The notes: generated by a model not told the origin, from the sequence alone. 64,000 bases of DNA from Sideroxyarcus sp045866275 (GCA_045866275.1 BAAFRX010000012.1:15814-79813); one strand, 5' to 3'. Counted from the stretch's first letter, positions 1 to 8,984 are shown. Made by a program: numbers and translations.

Positions 1-5
1 AATTG

Positions 6-140
6 AGCCACGGATGAACACGGATGAAATGCTGATACCCCTCAGTTTGTCTGCCAATTTTACGCACACCATTCAGGTGAGCCGGCAGCTCTTGAGTGAC
101 GCACGGTTTTATCTGTGTAAATCCGTGTTCATCCGTGGCT
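6..140. repeat. MITE-like palindromic repeat, copy 1 (CACGGATGAA family)
   Basis: The two ends (6-25 and 121-140) are perfect 20-bp inverted repeats. Each arm is itself built from a tandem ten-mer, CACGGATGAA. No coding frame lies inside. A second copy with identical arms but a shorter centre (90 bp instead of 135) sits at 32994-33083, so this is a dispersed element and not a local hairpin. It ends about 30 bases before the start of the NUDIX gene. Confidence 0.85.
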
Positions 141-169
141 GACAAAGGTTTTTATGGATTTCATCTGAT

Positions 170-724
170 ATGGATCTAACCGAAAAGCAACTGGACAGCC
201 GCGTGGTGTACAACGGCGGCTTCATCGAGGTGTTGAAGGACAAGGTGCAATTGCCGGATGGCAGCCGCAGCACGCGCGAATACATCACCCACCCCGGAGC
301 AGTTGCCATGCTCGCGCTGCTCGACAACGGCAAGCTGGTGATGGAGCGGCAATACCGCTATCCGCTGCGGCGCGAATTCATCGAACTGCCGGCGGGCAAG
401 ATCGACGCGGGCGAAGACATTCTGGTCACCGCGCAGCGCGAATTGCTGGAGGAAACCGGCTACATCGCGCGCGAGTGGACCCATCTCACTACCGCCTGGC
501 CGTGCATCGGTTATTCCGACGAGCGCATGGAATACTTCATTGCGCGCGGACTGACACATCATGGCAGCCGGCTGGATGAAGGCGAATTCCTCGAAGTGTT
601 CGAACTGGCGCCGGATGAAGCGCTGGAATGGGTGCGCAGCGGCAAGATCACCGATAGCAAAACCATCCTCGGGCTGTTCTGGCTGGACAAGGTGCTGAAC
701 GGGGACTGGCGCGCACCGGAATAA
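170..724 (+). CDS. NUDIX hydrolase, ADP-ribose pyrophosphatase-like
   Basis: This 184-residue protein carries a full Nudix box at residues 76-98 (G76, E82, R90-E91, E94-E95, G97), the Mg-binding motif that hydrolyses nucleoside diphosphates linked to another group. Upstream sequence such as VMERQYRYP and IELPAGKID is typical of the ADP-ribose/ADP-sugar pyrophosphatase (NudF-like) subgroup, so ADP-ribose to AMP plus ribose 5-phosphate is the likely reaction. Substrate choice is inferred from family resemblance only. The start at 170 gives the expected N-terminus; no strong ribosome binding site is visible. It stands alone between the repeat at 6-140 and amt. Confidence 0.88.
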   Translation: MDLTEKQLDSRVVYNGGFIEVLKDKVQLPDGSRSTREYITHPGAVAMLALLDNGKLVMERQYRYPLRREFIELPAGKIDAGEDILVTAQRELLEETGYIAREWTHLTTAWPCIGYSDERMEYFIARGLTHHGSRLDEGEFLEVFELAPDEALEWVRSGKITDSKTILGLFWLDKVLNGDWRAPE

Positions 725-885
725 GGCATCACCTTGGTGCACGACCTGCCATCAAGCACCAACTTGGTGAATTTGCCGCGCAGGGTTGCGCAGGTTCCCG
801 GGAAAAATCCTGATAAATCAGTCCCCGCATTTCCTGGCATGGACCTTGCATTCAAAATACCGTTTTGAACTTTCCCGGAGATATC

Positions 886-2103
886 ATGGAAGAACTGAAA
901 ATCAGTACCGATGCGCTCTTCATCCTGCTCGGTGCCATCATGGTGCTCGCCATGCACGCAGGCTTCGCCTTTCTCGAACTGGGCACCGTGCGCAAGAAAA
1001 ACCAGGTCAACGCACTGGTCAAGATATTGAGCGACCTCGCCGTTTCCACGCTTGCCTATTTCTTCATCGGCTACGGCATCGCCTACGGCATCCATTTCTT
1101 CACCGGGGCGGAACAACTCGCGCAAAAGAACGGTTACGATCTGGTCAAGTTCTTCTTCCTGATGACCTTCGCTGCGGCCATTCCCGCCATCGTCTCCGGC
1201 GGCATCGCGGAGCGAGCCAGATTCAATCCGCAACTCGGTGCCACCTTCCTGCTGGTGGGTTTCGTCTATCCCTTTTTCGAGGGGATCGCCTGGAACGGCC
1301 ACTTCGGCATTCAGGATTGGCTGAAAACAACCTTTGGCGCGGGCTTCCATGACTTCGCCGGCTCGGTCGTGGTGCACGCCGTTGGCGGCTGGATCGGGCT
1401 TGCGGCGGTGTTGCTCCTCGGCGCCCGGCATGGCCGGTACAACAAGGAAGGACGGATCACCGCGCATCCGCCGTCCAGCATTCCCTTCCTGGCCCTCGGT
1501 GCATGGATCCTCACCGTCGGCTGGTTCGGCTTTAACGTCATGTCGGCGCAGACCATCAGCGGCATCAGCGGCCTGGTCGCCATCAACTCGTTGATGGCGA
1601 TGGTCGGGGGCACGATTACCGCATTGTGGCTGGGCAAGAACGACCCTGGCTTCGTGCATAACGGTCCGCTGGCCGGACTGGTCGCGGTATGCGCCGGCTC
1701 GGATGTCTTCCACCCCATCGGCGCGCTCATCGTCGGGGGCGTTGCTGGCGCACTGTTCGTGGTCATGTTCACCCTCACCCAGAACCGCTGGAAGATCGAC
1801 GATGTGCTCGGCGTGTGGCCGTTGCACGGATTGTGCGGCACGTGGGGCGGCATCGCGGTGGGGATATTTGGCACCCGGACGTTGGGCGGTACCGGCGGCA
1901 GCGCGTTCGGCGGCATCAGTTTTATGTCGCAACTCGCCGGAACCCTGCTCGGCATCGCCATCGCCTTTGGCGGGGGTTATCTCGTCTATCGCCTGATCAA
2001 GCAACTGGTCGGCATCCGTCTCGATCAGGAAGAGGAGTTCAACGGCGCCGACTTGAGCATCCACAAGATCAGCGCCACGCCGGAGCGCGAATCGGGCTGG
2101 TGA
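886..2103 (+). CDS. amt: Ammonium transporter (Amt family)
   Basis: A 405-residue inner-membrane channel protein for ammonium with about eleven hydrophobic segments. Diagnostic features are the DFAGSVVVHAVGG stretch, whose His belongs to the pore twin-His pair, the second His in WPLHGLCGTWGG, and GWFGFN. I chose ATG 886 because GGAG lies about six bases upstream; an in-frame TTG at 865 would add seven unlikely residues. The C-terminal tail is short and charged. No glnK/PII gene is adjacent, unlike many amt operons, so control by PII cannot be read from this locus. It ends before a hairpin terminator at about 2180. Confidence 0.93.
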   Translation: MEELKISTDALFILLGAIMVLAMHAGFAFLELGTVRKKNQVNALVKILSDLAVSTLAYFFIGYGIAYGIHFFTGAEQLAQKNGYDLVKFFFLMTFAAAIPAIVSGGIAERARFNPQLGATFLLVGFVYPFFEGIAWNGHFGIQDWLKTTFGAGFHDFAGSVVVHAVGGWIGLAAVLLLGARHGRYNKEGRITAHPPSSIPFLALGAWILTVGWFGFNVMSAQTISGISGLVAINSLMAMVGGTITALWLGKNDPGFVHNGPLAGLVAVCAGSDVFHPIGALIVGGVAGALFVVMFTLTQNRWKIDDVLGVWPLHGLCGTWGGIAVGIFGTRTLGGTGGSAFGGISFMSQLAGTLLGIAIAFGGGYLVYRLIKQLVGIRLDQEEEFNGADLSIHKISATPERESGW

Positions 2104-2179
2104 TCAACCGGCTGTGATGTGCCAATACCGCTCTGCGTGGATTCAAGTCTCTTGAATTCAAGTCAACTTCACATCAAGG

Positions 2180-2203
2180 CCGGGGTGATGCTCCGGACTT
2201 TTT
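2180..2203 (+). terminator. Rho-independent terminator after amt
   Basis: A six-pair stem CCGGGG/CTCCGG (one G-T pair) with a five-base loop is followed, after two bases, by a run of five T. It lies about 75 bases after the amt stop codon on the same strand. Confidence 0.6.
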
Positions 2204-2325
2204 GTTTACCCGTTTGTTCAGATTGAGTTTCGCTTCCGCTTGCTGCGGGGCGTCAAGCGGGCGGATAGGAAGGCGGAGCGGCCTCGGGTATCATGCGAAC
2301 CCTTCCGGAAATAGCGGCGATCATC

Positions 2326-3114
2326 ATGAACCCTACACTCGTCTTCGACATCGAAACCATCCCCGACATCGCCGGGCTGCGCACGCTGTACGAGCTGGAT
2401 ACGGCGGTCAGCGACGCCGAAGTGGCGGAAATGGCGTTTCAGATGCGCCGCCAGAAGATCGGCAGCGATTTTCTGCCGCATCATCTGCAAAAGGTCGCCG
2501 CGATCTCCTGCGTGCTGCGCGAGGGCGACAACTTCAAGGTGTGGTCGCTGGGCGAGCCAGGCGATGACGAGGGCAGCATCATCCAGCGCTTCTTCGACGG
2601 CATCGAAAAATACACGCCGCAGATCGTGTCCTGGAACGGCGGCGGCTTCGACCTGCCGGTGCTGCACTATCGCGGCCTTATCCACGGCATCCAGTGTCCG
2701 CGCTACTGGGATCAGGGCGAGGACGACCGCGACTTCAAGTGGAACAACTACATCAGCCGATACCATGCGCGCCACCTCGACCTGATGGACCTGCTGGCGC
2801 TGTACACCGGGCGCGCCAATGCGCCGCTGGACGAACTGGCCAAGCTGATCGGCTTCCCCGGCAAGCTGGGCATGGACGGCAGCAAGGTGTGGGAAGCCTA
2901 CCAGCAAGGCCGGCTTGCAGAGATTCGCAATTACTGCGAGACCGACGTGGTGAACACGTACCTGGTGTTCGCGCGCTTCCAGTTGATGCGCGGACAGTTC
3001 AGCCAAGCGCGCTACGAACAGGAAATGGAGCTGGTGCGCAGCACGTTGAATAAATCCGGCGAGAAACACTGGAAGGAATTCCTCGCGCAGTGGCCTGAAA
3101 AGAAATCCGCATGA
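2326..3114 (+). CDS. Predicted 3'-5' exonuclease, PolB-like (DnaQ fold)
   Basis: About 262 residues. The N-terminus MNPTLVFDIETIPD holds the DxE of exonuclease motif I. A later NYCETDVVNTY matches the YxxxD form of motif III, and an internal SWNGGGFDLP-type segment fits motif II. This is the stand-alone PolB-type 3'-5' exonuclease family (DNA_pol_B_exo2), found without an attached polymerase; its in vivo substrate is unknown. I prefer the ATG at 2326 because the family begins directly before the LVFDIET strand; ATG 2293 would add eleven residues. The stop overlaps the start of rlmD by four bases, suggesting coupled translation. Confidence 0.85.
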   Translation: MNPTLVFDIETIPDIAGLRTLYELDTAVSDAEVAEMAFQMRRQKIGSDFLPHHLQKVAAISCVLREGDNFKVWSLGEPGDDEGSIIQRFFDGIEKYTPQIVSWNGGGFDLPVLHYRGLIHGIQCPRYWDQGEDDRDFKWNNYISRYHARHLDLMDLLALYTGRANAPLDELAKLIGFPGKLGMDGSKVWEAYQQGRLAEIRNYCETDVVNTYLVFARFQLMRGQFSQARYEQEMELVRSTLNKSGEKHWKEFLAQWPEKKSA

Positions 3115-4418
3115 ATCCCGTCATCATTGAATCACTCGACCAAGAAGGTCGCGGCATTGCGCATGCTGACGGCAAGGTGATCTTCATCGAGGGTGCGCTG
3201 ACCGGCGAGCGCGTGACGTATTCCTCGTATCGCAAGAAGAACAACTACGAGCAGGCCAAGGTTGAACGGATCCTGAAGCAGTCCTATATGCGCGTGCAGC
3301 CGAAATGCCCGGTGTTCGGCGTGTGCGGTGGCTGCTCGATGCAGCACCTTGATCCGCGCGCGCAGGTCGATGTCAAACAGCGCGTGCTGGAAGACAATCT
3401 GCAGCGCATCGGCAAGGTCAGGCCGGAAACCTTGCTGCCGCCGATCTATGGCCAGCCGTGGGCTTACCGGCAGCGCGCGCGGTTGTCGGTGCGGCACGTG
3501 CTGAAGAAGGAAAAGACGCTGGTCGGCTTCCGCGAGCAGAACGGCAAGTACGTGGCCGATATGCGGCACTGCGAGATCCTCACGCCCAAGATCGCTAGCC
3601 TGTTGCCGCTGCTGGGCGAGTTGAACGAAAATTTCACCGTACGCGACATCATTCCGCAGATCGAGGTCGCAGTAGGCGAGCATGTGGATGTGCTGGTGCT
3701 GCGCATCCTCGCCGCGCTATCGCCTTCGGATGAGGCACTGATCCGGGAATTCGCCGACGCACACCAGGTGCAGTTCTGGACGCAGACCAAAGGGCCGGAA
3801 ACGGTCAAGCCGTTCTATCCGCTGGATGCGCCGGCGCTGAACTACAGCCTGCCGGAATTCGGAATCACCATGCCGTTCGCGCCGACCGAATTCACCCAGG
3901 TCAACAGCGACATGAATCGCCTCATGGTGGGACGCGCCATGCGTTTGCTCGGTGCGCAGGCGAACGAGCGCATCGCGGATTTTTTCTGCGGCCTGGGCAA
4001 CTTTACCCTGCCCATCGCGCGCAGCGGCGCGCAGGTGCTGGGCATCGAAGGCAGCGACGCGCTGGTGCGGCGCGCCCGGCAAAACGCCGAGTCCAACGGC
4101 CTGGCGGCGAACACCGGGTTCAAGGCGATGAATTTGTTCGAGATGGATGCGGCGGCGCTGTTGCAACTGGGCAGGTTCGATAAATGGCTGGTCGATCCGC
4201 CGCGCGACGGCGCAATCGAGCTGATGAAATCCATTGGCGATGAAACCGCGCCGCGCCGCATTGTCTATGTCTCCTGCAGCCCTTCCACGCTGGCGCGCGA
4301 TGCCGAGGTTCTGGTGCATGTGAAGGGTTATCGATTGCGGAAGGCGGGGGTGATGAACATGTTCCCGCAGACTTCGCATGTGGAGTCGATTGCGGTGTTC
4401 GAGAAATGGCCGGGCTGA
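3111..4418 (+). CDS. rlmD: 23S rRNA (uracil-1939-C5)-methyltransferase RlmD
   Basis: A 435-residue RNA methyltransferase. The N-terminal TRAM-like segment is followed by three cysteines (C66, C72, C75) and a fourth in MRHCEIL, the ligands of the [4Fe-4S] cluster that marks RlmD/RumA. The SAM pocket is DFFCGLGNFTLP, and the catalytic nucleophile is C389 in YVSCSPSTLARD. It methylates U1939 of 23S rRNA using S-adenosylmethionine. The ATG overlaps the preceding exonuclease stop as ATGA. The protein matches the usual family length and nothing appears missing. Confidence 0.95.
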   Translation: MNPVIIESLDQEGRGIAHADGKVIFIEGALTGERVTYSSYRKKNNYEQAKVERILKQSYMRVQPKCPVFGVCGGCSMQHLDPRAQVDVKQRVLEDNLQRIGKVRPETLLPPIYGQPWAYRQRARLSVRHVLKKEKTLVGFREQNGKYVADMRHCEILTPKIASLLPLLGELNENFTVRDIIPQIEVAVGEHVDVLVLRILAALSPSDEALIREFADAHQVQFWTQTKGPETVKPFYPLDAPALNYSLPEFGITMPFAPTEFTQVNSDMNRLMVGRAMRLLGAQANERIADFFCGLGNFTLPIARSGAQVLGIEGSDALVRRARQNAESNGLAANTGFKAMNLFEMDAAALLQLGRFDKWLVDPPRDGAIELMKSIGDETAPRRIVYVSCSPSTLARDAEVLVHVKGYRLRKAGVMNMFPQTSHVESIAVFEKWPG

Positions 4419-4443
4419 AACCCGATCCGCAGGATGTCTGCCT

Positions 4444-4482
4444 GGTTTCACCACAAGGGTGCAAGAACCCCTGGTAACCCGA
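4444..4482 (+). repeat. Short leader repeat, copy 1 (TTTCACCACAAGG family)
   Basis: This stretch is nearly identical to 52588-52632. Both share GGTTTCACCACAAGG, then GCAA, AACCCCTG and GTAACCCGA. Both copies start shortly after an upstream stop codon and end about 20-30 bases before the next start codon. Inner GGGT/ACCC pairing and outer GGTT/AACC pairing are possible. It could be a small dispersed repeat or a cis-acting RNA leader; the sequence does not decide. Confidence 0.6.
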
Positions 4483-4510
4483 CAGGAACGTTGAGGAAGG
4501 ACTCATTACC

Positions 4511-4975
4511 ATGCAAAGATACGACGATCTGGTGGCAGACGCGCTGACCCTGGTGCGCGAGGTGACGCCGTGGGATTTCGGGCGGCGCTACCGCGCGGGC
4601 GACGTACCGCTGCTGCTCGATGTGCGCGAAGCGGCGGAGTTTGCCGCGCTGCACATTCCCGGCTCGCTCAATGTCCCGCGCGGCGTGCTGGAGCAATCCT
4701 GCGAATGGGATTACGACGAGACCGTGCCGGAACTGGCGGGCGGGCGCGAACGCGAGATCGTGGTGATCTGCCGCTCCGGCAAGCGCTCGGTACTGGCGGC
4801 GGATGTGATGCAGCGCATGGGGTTCGGCAACGTGGTGTCGCTCATGCTCGGCATCCGTGGCTGGAATGACGCGGAGTTGCCGCTGCGGGATGCAGCCGGG
4901 AGGATGATCGACGCGGACACGGGCGATCAGTTGCTGGTCTCGAGCGTGAGACTGGAGCAGCGCAAACCGAAGTGA
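4511..4975 (+). CDS. Rhodanese-like domain protein
   Basis: A 154-residue single-domain rhodanese. LLLDVREAAEFAALHIPGSLNVP is the usual first half, and the active-site loop CRSGKRS places the catalytic Cys at residue 87. It would carry a persulfide as a sulfurtransferase in the cytoplasm; there is no signal peptide. The loop ends in Arg and Ser as in many single-domain family members, and the physiological acceptor is unknown. A good AGGAAGG ribosome site precedes the ATG. It is followed by a strong bidirectional terminator shared with the next, convergent gene. Confidence 0.88.
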   Translation: MQRYDDLVADALTLVREVTPWDFGRRYRAGDVPLLLDVREAAEFAALHIPGSLNVPRGVLEQSCEWDYDETVPELAGGREREIVVICRSGKRSVLAADVMQRMGFGNVVSLMLGIRGWNDAELPLRDAAGRMIDADTGDQLLVSSVRLEQRKPK

Positions 4976-4989
4976 GGTTGCTGGAAATG

Positions 4990-5017
4990 AAAAAAGCGGC
5001 CATTGGGCCGCTTTTTT
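4990..5017. terminator. Bidirectional terminator between rhodanese and Bax-inhibitor genes
   Basis: GCGGCC pairs with GGCCGC around an ATTG loop. The stem is flanked by six A on the left and six T on the right, so it can end transcription from both convergent genes. Confidence 0.9.
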
Positions 5018-5034
5018 CATGAAGGCGAAGAAAC

Positions 5035-5721
5035 TTACTCGCGTTCGCCGCTGAATGCCATCAGCAGTTGCAGCAGGTTGACGAACAGGTTGTAGAGGCT
5101 CATGTAGATGGACAGGGTGGCCATCACATAGTTGGTTTCGCCGCCGTGCACGATACGGCTCACATCGAACAGGATGTAAGCGGAGAAGATCAGCACGGCG
5201 ATGGCAGAGATCGTCAGCGACAGGGCAGGGATCTGGAAGAACAGATTCGCCAGCGAAGCGACGATCAGCAGGATCAGGCCGATGAACAGGAACTTGCCCA
5301 TGAAGCTGAAATCCTTCCTGGTCACGGTGGCGAGGGTGGCCAGCGAGAAGAAGATCAGGCCGGTGCCACCGGCGGCCATGCCGATCAGTTGTGCGCCATT
5401 TTTCAGGTGCAGCGCGACTTGCAGGATCGGGCCGAGGAACACGCCGGCGACAAAGGTGAAGCCGAGCAGCGCGGCGATGCCCCACACGCTGTTGCGCAAG
5501 GCGGCGACCGCGAACAGCAGGCCCATCATCACGCCGAACATCAGCAGTGACGAGATGATCGGACTTTGCGCCATGAACGCCAGATTGATCGAGGTGCCGA
5601 CGAAAGCGCCGATGATCGTCGGGATCATGGTCAGCGCCAGCATCAGGTAGGTGTTGCGCAGCACCTTGTTCTGTTCGCCCGACAGGGTGCCGAGGGTGGC
5701 GGTTTGGGTTGGATAATTCAT
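5035..5721 (-). CDS. Bax inhibitor-1/YccA family membrane protein
   Basis: A 228-residue inner-membrane protein with seven hydrophobic segments after a short hydrophilic N-terminus. The spacing and the closing sequence resemble the UPF0005/BI-1 family (YccA, YbhL), including LIFSAYILFDVSRIV in the sixth segment and a late loop before the final helix. In E. coli, YccA interacts with the FtsH protease; whether this homologue does so is unknown. An ideal AGGAGG site precedes the ATG on the minus strand. It is transcribed alone and ends at the shared terminator. Confidence 0.9.
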   Translation of the reverse strand: MNYPTQTATLGTLSGEQNKVLRNTYLMLALTMIPTIIGAFVGTSINLAFMAQSPIISSLLMFGVMMGLLFAVAALRNSVWGIAALLGFTFVAGVFLGPILQVALHLKNGAQLIGMAAGGTGLIFFSLATLATVTRKDFSFMGKFLFIGLILLIVASLANLFFQIPALSLTISAIAVLIFSAYILFDVSRIVHGGETNYVMATLSIYMSLYNLFVNLLQLLMAFSGERE

Positions 5722-5814
5722 GGTTTCCTCCTGGTTAAACTATCAGTGCGCCGAAGTGCACACGCGGGTTGAGACTACCGAAGATGCGAAAAAGTTGCAA
5801 ACCCCCGACAAAAC

Positions 5815-6363
5815 TTAACGGGCCCTCGCCGGAGGAGCCAGATCGCCGCCGTGCAGCGTGAATTGCCCGCGTTTTCGGTCGGCGAAGAAATGCTCCAGCG
5901 TGGCCCGCACCGGGCGGAACGCCAGTTGCTCCCAGGGGATTTCCGCCTCGCTGAAGAGTTTCACCTCCAGGCTTTCGATGCCGGGCGAAAAATCCAGATC
6001 CAGCAGGGTGGCGCGGAACAGCAGGTGCACCTGGTTGATGTAGGCCAGGTTGTACAGGCCGTACAGTTCGTGCACCTGCACCCGCGCATTGGCCTCTTCC
6101 AGGGTTTCGCGTGCCGCGCCCTGCCAGGTCGTCTCGTCGTTTTCCATGAAGCCGGCGGGCAGTGTCCACAATCCGCGGCGCGGTTCGATCGCGCGCAGGC
6201 AGAGCAGGATGCGCCCGTCCGACCACTCCGGAATGGTGCCGACGATCATGCGCGGATTCTGGTAATGGATGGTGGCGCAGGCGGTACAGACATAGCGCTC
6301 GCGGTGGTCGTCCTGCGGTTTGCGCAATTCGACCGGTGCGCCGCAGGCAGGACAGAACTTCAT
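5815..6363 (-). CDS. NUDIX hydrolase with N-terminal zinc ribbon
   Basis: A 182-residue protein. Residues 4-29 form a four-Cys zinc ribbon (C4, C7, C26, C29), followed by a Nudix box at 71-90 (G71, E77, R85-E86, E89-E90). This architecture is common among bacterial NudC-like or ADP-ribose hydrolases; the substrate is unknown. I take ATG 6363, whose A is also the last base of the bamD TGA, giving the typical MKFCPACG start; a GTG at 6378 would add five residues. The overlap implies co-transcription with, and coupling to, bamD. Confidence 0.87.
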   Translation of the reverse strand: MKFCPACGAPVELRKPQDDHRERYVCTACATIHYQNPRMIVGTIPEWSDGRILLCLRAIEPRRGLWTLPAGFMENDETTWQGAARETLEEANARVQVHELYGLYNLAYINQVHLLFRATLLDLDFSPGIESLEVKLFSEAEIPWEQLAFRPVRATLEHFFADRKRGQFTLHGGDLAPPARAR

Positions 6364-7154
6364 CACCAGAACTTCCACCAGGGCGTTTCGCTTTCCTGGA
6401 AATTGCTGCGCGAAGGGTGCACGCCATCCCGGGCGATATTCAGATCGAGCACGCGCCGGGCATCGCGGCTTAAGTCGTCCAGGCCAAGCGCGGCATAGCC
6501 CTGCACCATGATTTGCAGCGCATCGCGTGTCTGCGGCGTGTTCGGATAATCGGCCAGCACGCCTTGTGCGCGATTGACCGCGGCGACATGCGCACCGCGG
6601 CGCAGGTAATAGCTGGCAACGGCGATCTCGTGTTTGGCCAGGGTGACTTGCAGATACTGGCGGCGCAGGCGCGCATCCCTGGCGTAGCGACTGTCCGGGT
6701 AGCGGCTGACCAGTTCGGCAAAGGCATCGGCGGCGGCATGCAGCGAGCCCGGGTCGCGTTCAGCGGGGTCCTGCCCGAACAACGTGCTCAGGAAGCTGTT
6801 CACATTCTCGTCGAAGTTGATCAGGCCTTTCAGGTACAGCACGTAATCCAGGCGCTCGCTGTTGGGGAATTGTTTCACGAAACGTTCGAGGGTGGCCAGT
6901 GCAGGAACCGGTTCTTTCTGTTTGTAATAGGCATAGGCAATTTCGATTTGTGCCTGTTGCGCATAACGGCCATACGGGAAGCGCGACTGCAGTTTTTCGA
7001 ACAACTTGATGGCGTTGCTGTAGCTGCCATCCTGATTGGCGTTCTTTGCAGCGGCATACAACTGGTCGGCGTTCGCCGTCGGATTCTCTTCCGTGGGCAG
7101 ACTGCCGCACGCGGTTAACGTGAGCAGGAGGAAAACAGATAAACTATGACGCAT
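6363..7154 (-). CDS. bamD: Outer membrane protein assembly factor BamD (lipoprotein)
   Basis: A 263-residue lipoprotein. The hydrophobic signal peptide ends in the lipobox LTAC-G at about residue 16, so the mature protein would be lipid-anchored to the outer membrane. The rest is built of about five TPR repeats (for example NAIKLFEKLQSRFPYGRYAQQA), as expected for BamD, the essential partner of BamA in folding outer-membrane beta-barrels. Its start codon lies head to head with that of rluD and overlaps it by two bases. It is followed by an overlapping NUDIX gene. Confidence 0.94.
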   Translation of the reverse strand: MRHSLSVFLLLTLTACGSLPTEENPTANADQLYAAAKNANQDGSYSNAIKLFEKLQSRFPYGRYAQQAQIEIAYAYYKQKEPVPALATLERFVKQFPNSERLDYVLYLKGLINFDENVNSFLSTLFGQDPAERDPGSLHAAADAFAELVSRYPDSRYARDARLRRQYLQVTLAKHEIAVASYYLRRGAHVAAVNRAQGVLADYPNTPQTRDALQIMVQGYAALGLDDLSRDARRVLDLNIARDGVHPSRSNFQESETPWWKFW

Positions 7155-8139
7155 GATTGAACCCGAAGAAGATTTTTCCGATTATAGCAAAGACGCTGCG
7201 TCATCCGGCCCGCTTGAGCTGATTGTGCCGCTTGAACACGGCGGCCTGCGTCTCGACCAGGCGCTGGTCAGACTGCTGCCGGAATATTCGCGCAGCCGCC
7301 TGCAAGACTGGATCGTGCAGGGGCTGGTGACTGTCAACGACACGCCCGCCACGGTGAAACAGAAAGTGTGGGGCGGCGAACGGCTCCGCGTCTTGCCGCA
7401 GATCCATCCGTCCGAGCAAGCCAGCGCGGCCGAGGACATCCCGCTCGACATCGTGCATGAGGACGACGCCATCCTGATCATCGACAAACCGGCCGGGCTG
7501 GTGGTGCATCCGGGCAGCGGCAACTGGCGGGGCACGTTGCTCAACGCGCTGTTGCACCATGCGCCGCAACTGCAGGAAGTGCCGCGTGCCGGCATCGTGC
7601 ACCGGCTGGACAAGGACACCAGCGGACTGATGGTGGTCGCCAAATCGCTGGTCGCGCAGACCGCGCTGGTGCGCCAGATGCAGGCGCGCAGCGTGAAACG
7701 CGAATATCTGGCGCTGGTGTGGGGCGTGCTCAATCACGGCGGGACGGTCGATCTGCCCATTGGGCGCCATCCCTCGCAGCGGGTGAAGATGGCCGTGGTG
7801 GAACAGGGCAAGGAAGCCGTCACCCATTACCGCATCGAGCAGACTTTCCCGAGCTGCACCCTTGTGCGTTGCCGCCTCGAAACCGGGCGCACCCACCAGA
7901 TTCGCGTGCATCTGACCTACCTGGGGCACCCTCTGATCGGCGACCGTGTGTATCAGCGCGGTGTGCAAAAATGCACGCTGCCCCTGCGTGAACTGCTGAA
8001 CGGCTTCCCGCGCCAGGCCTTGCACGCCACCAGGCTGGCGCTAGCGCATCCGCTGACGGGCGAAACGATGGAGTGGGAATCGCCCTTGCCGGAAGACATG
8101 GCAGAATTGTTGGACAAAATCGACGAGGCGCGCGAATGA
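7153..8139 (+). CDS. rluD: 23S rRNA pseudouridine synthase RluD
   Basis: A 328-residue RluA-family enzyme with an N-terminal S4 RNA-binding domain (residues about 28-85) and the catalytic core. The key Asp lies in HRLDKDTSGLMVVAK. RluD converts uridines 1911, 1915 and 1917 of helix 69 of 23S rRNA to pseudouridine. RluD is preferred over RluC because of the S4 region, the length and the bamD neighbourhood; a second, RluC-like paralogue lies at 61505. The ATG overlaps the oppositely oriented bamD start, and the stop overlaps the pgeF start as ATGA. Confidence 0.92.
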   Translation: MIEPEEDFSDYSKDAASSGPLELIVPLEHGGLRLDQALVRLLPEYSRSRLQDWIVQGLVTVNDTPATVKQKVWGGERLRVLPQIHPSEQASAAEDIPLDIVHEDDAILIIDKPAGLVVHPGSGNWRGTLLNALLHHAPQLQEVPRAGIVHRLDKDTSGLMVVAKSLVAQTALVRQMQARSVKREYLALVWGVLNHGGTVDLPIGRHPSQRVKMAVVEQGKEAVTHYRIEQTFPSCTLVRCRLETGRTHQIRVHLTYLGHPLIGDRVYQRGVQKCTLPLRELLNGFPRQALHATRLALAHPLTGETMEWESPLPEDMAELLDKIDEARE

Positions 8140-8873
8140 ACCTGCTCGAACATTGCCTTGTTCCGGACTGGCCGGCGCCGTCCCAGGTCAAAGCCTTGCA
8201 GACCACGCGCCACGGGGGTGTCAGCACCGCCCCTTACGACACACTTAACCTCGGTTTGCATGTTGGGGATGATCCGGTGCGGGTGAATCAGAACCGCATG
8301 CGGCTGGCACCGCTCATGCCGAGCGAACCGGTCTGGCTGGAACAGGTGCACGGCACCGTGGTCGCCAACGCCGATGCCGCTGCTTGCCGAGTGGTGGCCG
8401 ATGCCTGCATCGCGCGCCGGCGCGGTTCGGTGTGCGTGGTGATGACGGCGGACTGCCTGCCGGTATTGCTGTGCGCCGCAGACGGCAGCGTGGTCGGCGC
8501 GGCACACGCGGGCTGGCGCGGCCTGTGCGACGGCGTGATCGAGGCGACCGTCGCGGCGATGGGGATTGCGCCACACAACTTGATGGCCTGGCTCGGGCCG
8601 GCGATCAGCCAGGCGCATTTTGAAGTGGGCGAGGACGTGCGCGCCGCTTTCGTTGCGCACCGGGCGCAGGCCGCAGAAGCCTTCATCGCGCAGGCTGAAC
8701 CGGGTAAATATCACGCCGACCTCTATTTGCTGGCAAGGCAACGTCTGCACGCGCTCGGCGTCAACCGCATCTTCGGCGGTGGGCAGTGCACCTTCGGCGA
8801 TCGCGATCGCTTTTTCTCTTACCGCCGTGATGGGGTGACTGGTCGCATGGGGACTTTTATCTGGCTGACATGA
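8136..8873 (+). CDS. pgeF: Peptidoglycan editing factor / purine nucleoside phosphorylase PgeF (YfiH)
   Basis: A 245-residue multicopper-oxidase-fold protein of the YfiH/LACC1 family. Conserved blocks are TTRHGGVS near the start, ADCLPVLL, AAHAGWRGL with the metal-ligand His, and CTFGDRDRFFSYRRDG at the end. Family members act on purine nucleosides; E. coli YfiH also keeps L-Ser-containing errors out of peptidoglycan. I chose the ATG that overlaps the rluD stop by four bases. The rluD-pgeF order is common in proteobacteria and supports an operon. Confidence 0.92.
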   Translation: MNLLEHCLVPDWPAPSQVKALQTTRHGGVSTAPYDTLNLGLHVGDDPVRVNQNRMRLAPLMPSEPVWLEQVHGTVVANADAAACRVVADACIARRRGSVCVVMTADCLPVLLCAADGSVVGAAHAGWRGLCDGVIEATVAAMGIAPHNLMAWLGPAISQAHFEVGEDVRAAFVAHRAQAAEAFIAQAEPGKYHADLYLLARQRLHALGVNRIFGGGQCTFGDRDRFFSYRRDGVTGRMGTFIWLT

Positions 8874-8984
8874 GGTTGGATAAGGATTAGACCCAGATAA
8901 TCGACGGAGGCAAACGGGGTGAGCGCCGGGCTAACCCGATACATTGGATGGCAGTCCGATGCGGTGGGATGGGTTTGTCCGTCA

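Noticed and set aside
6..60. CACGGATGAA tandem units as a CRISPR array
   Set aside because: Units are ten bases, directly adjacent, without spacers, and form inverted ends; no cas gene is present in the window.
559..2064. Minus-strand open frame of about 500 residues opposite the NUDIX and amt genes
   Set aside because: It spans two unrelated plus-strand genes and has shadow composition.
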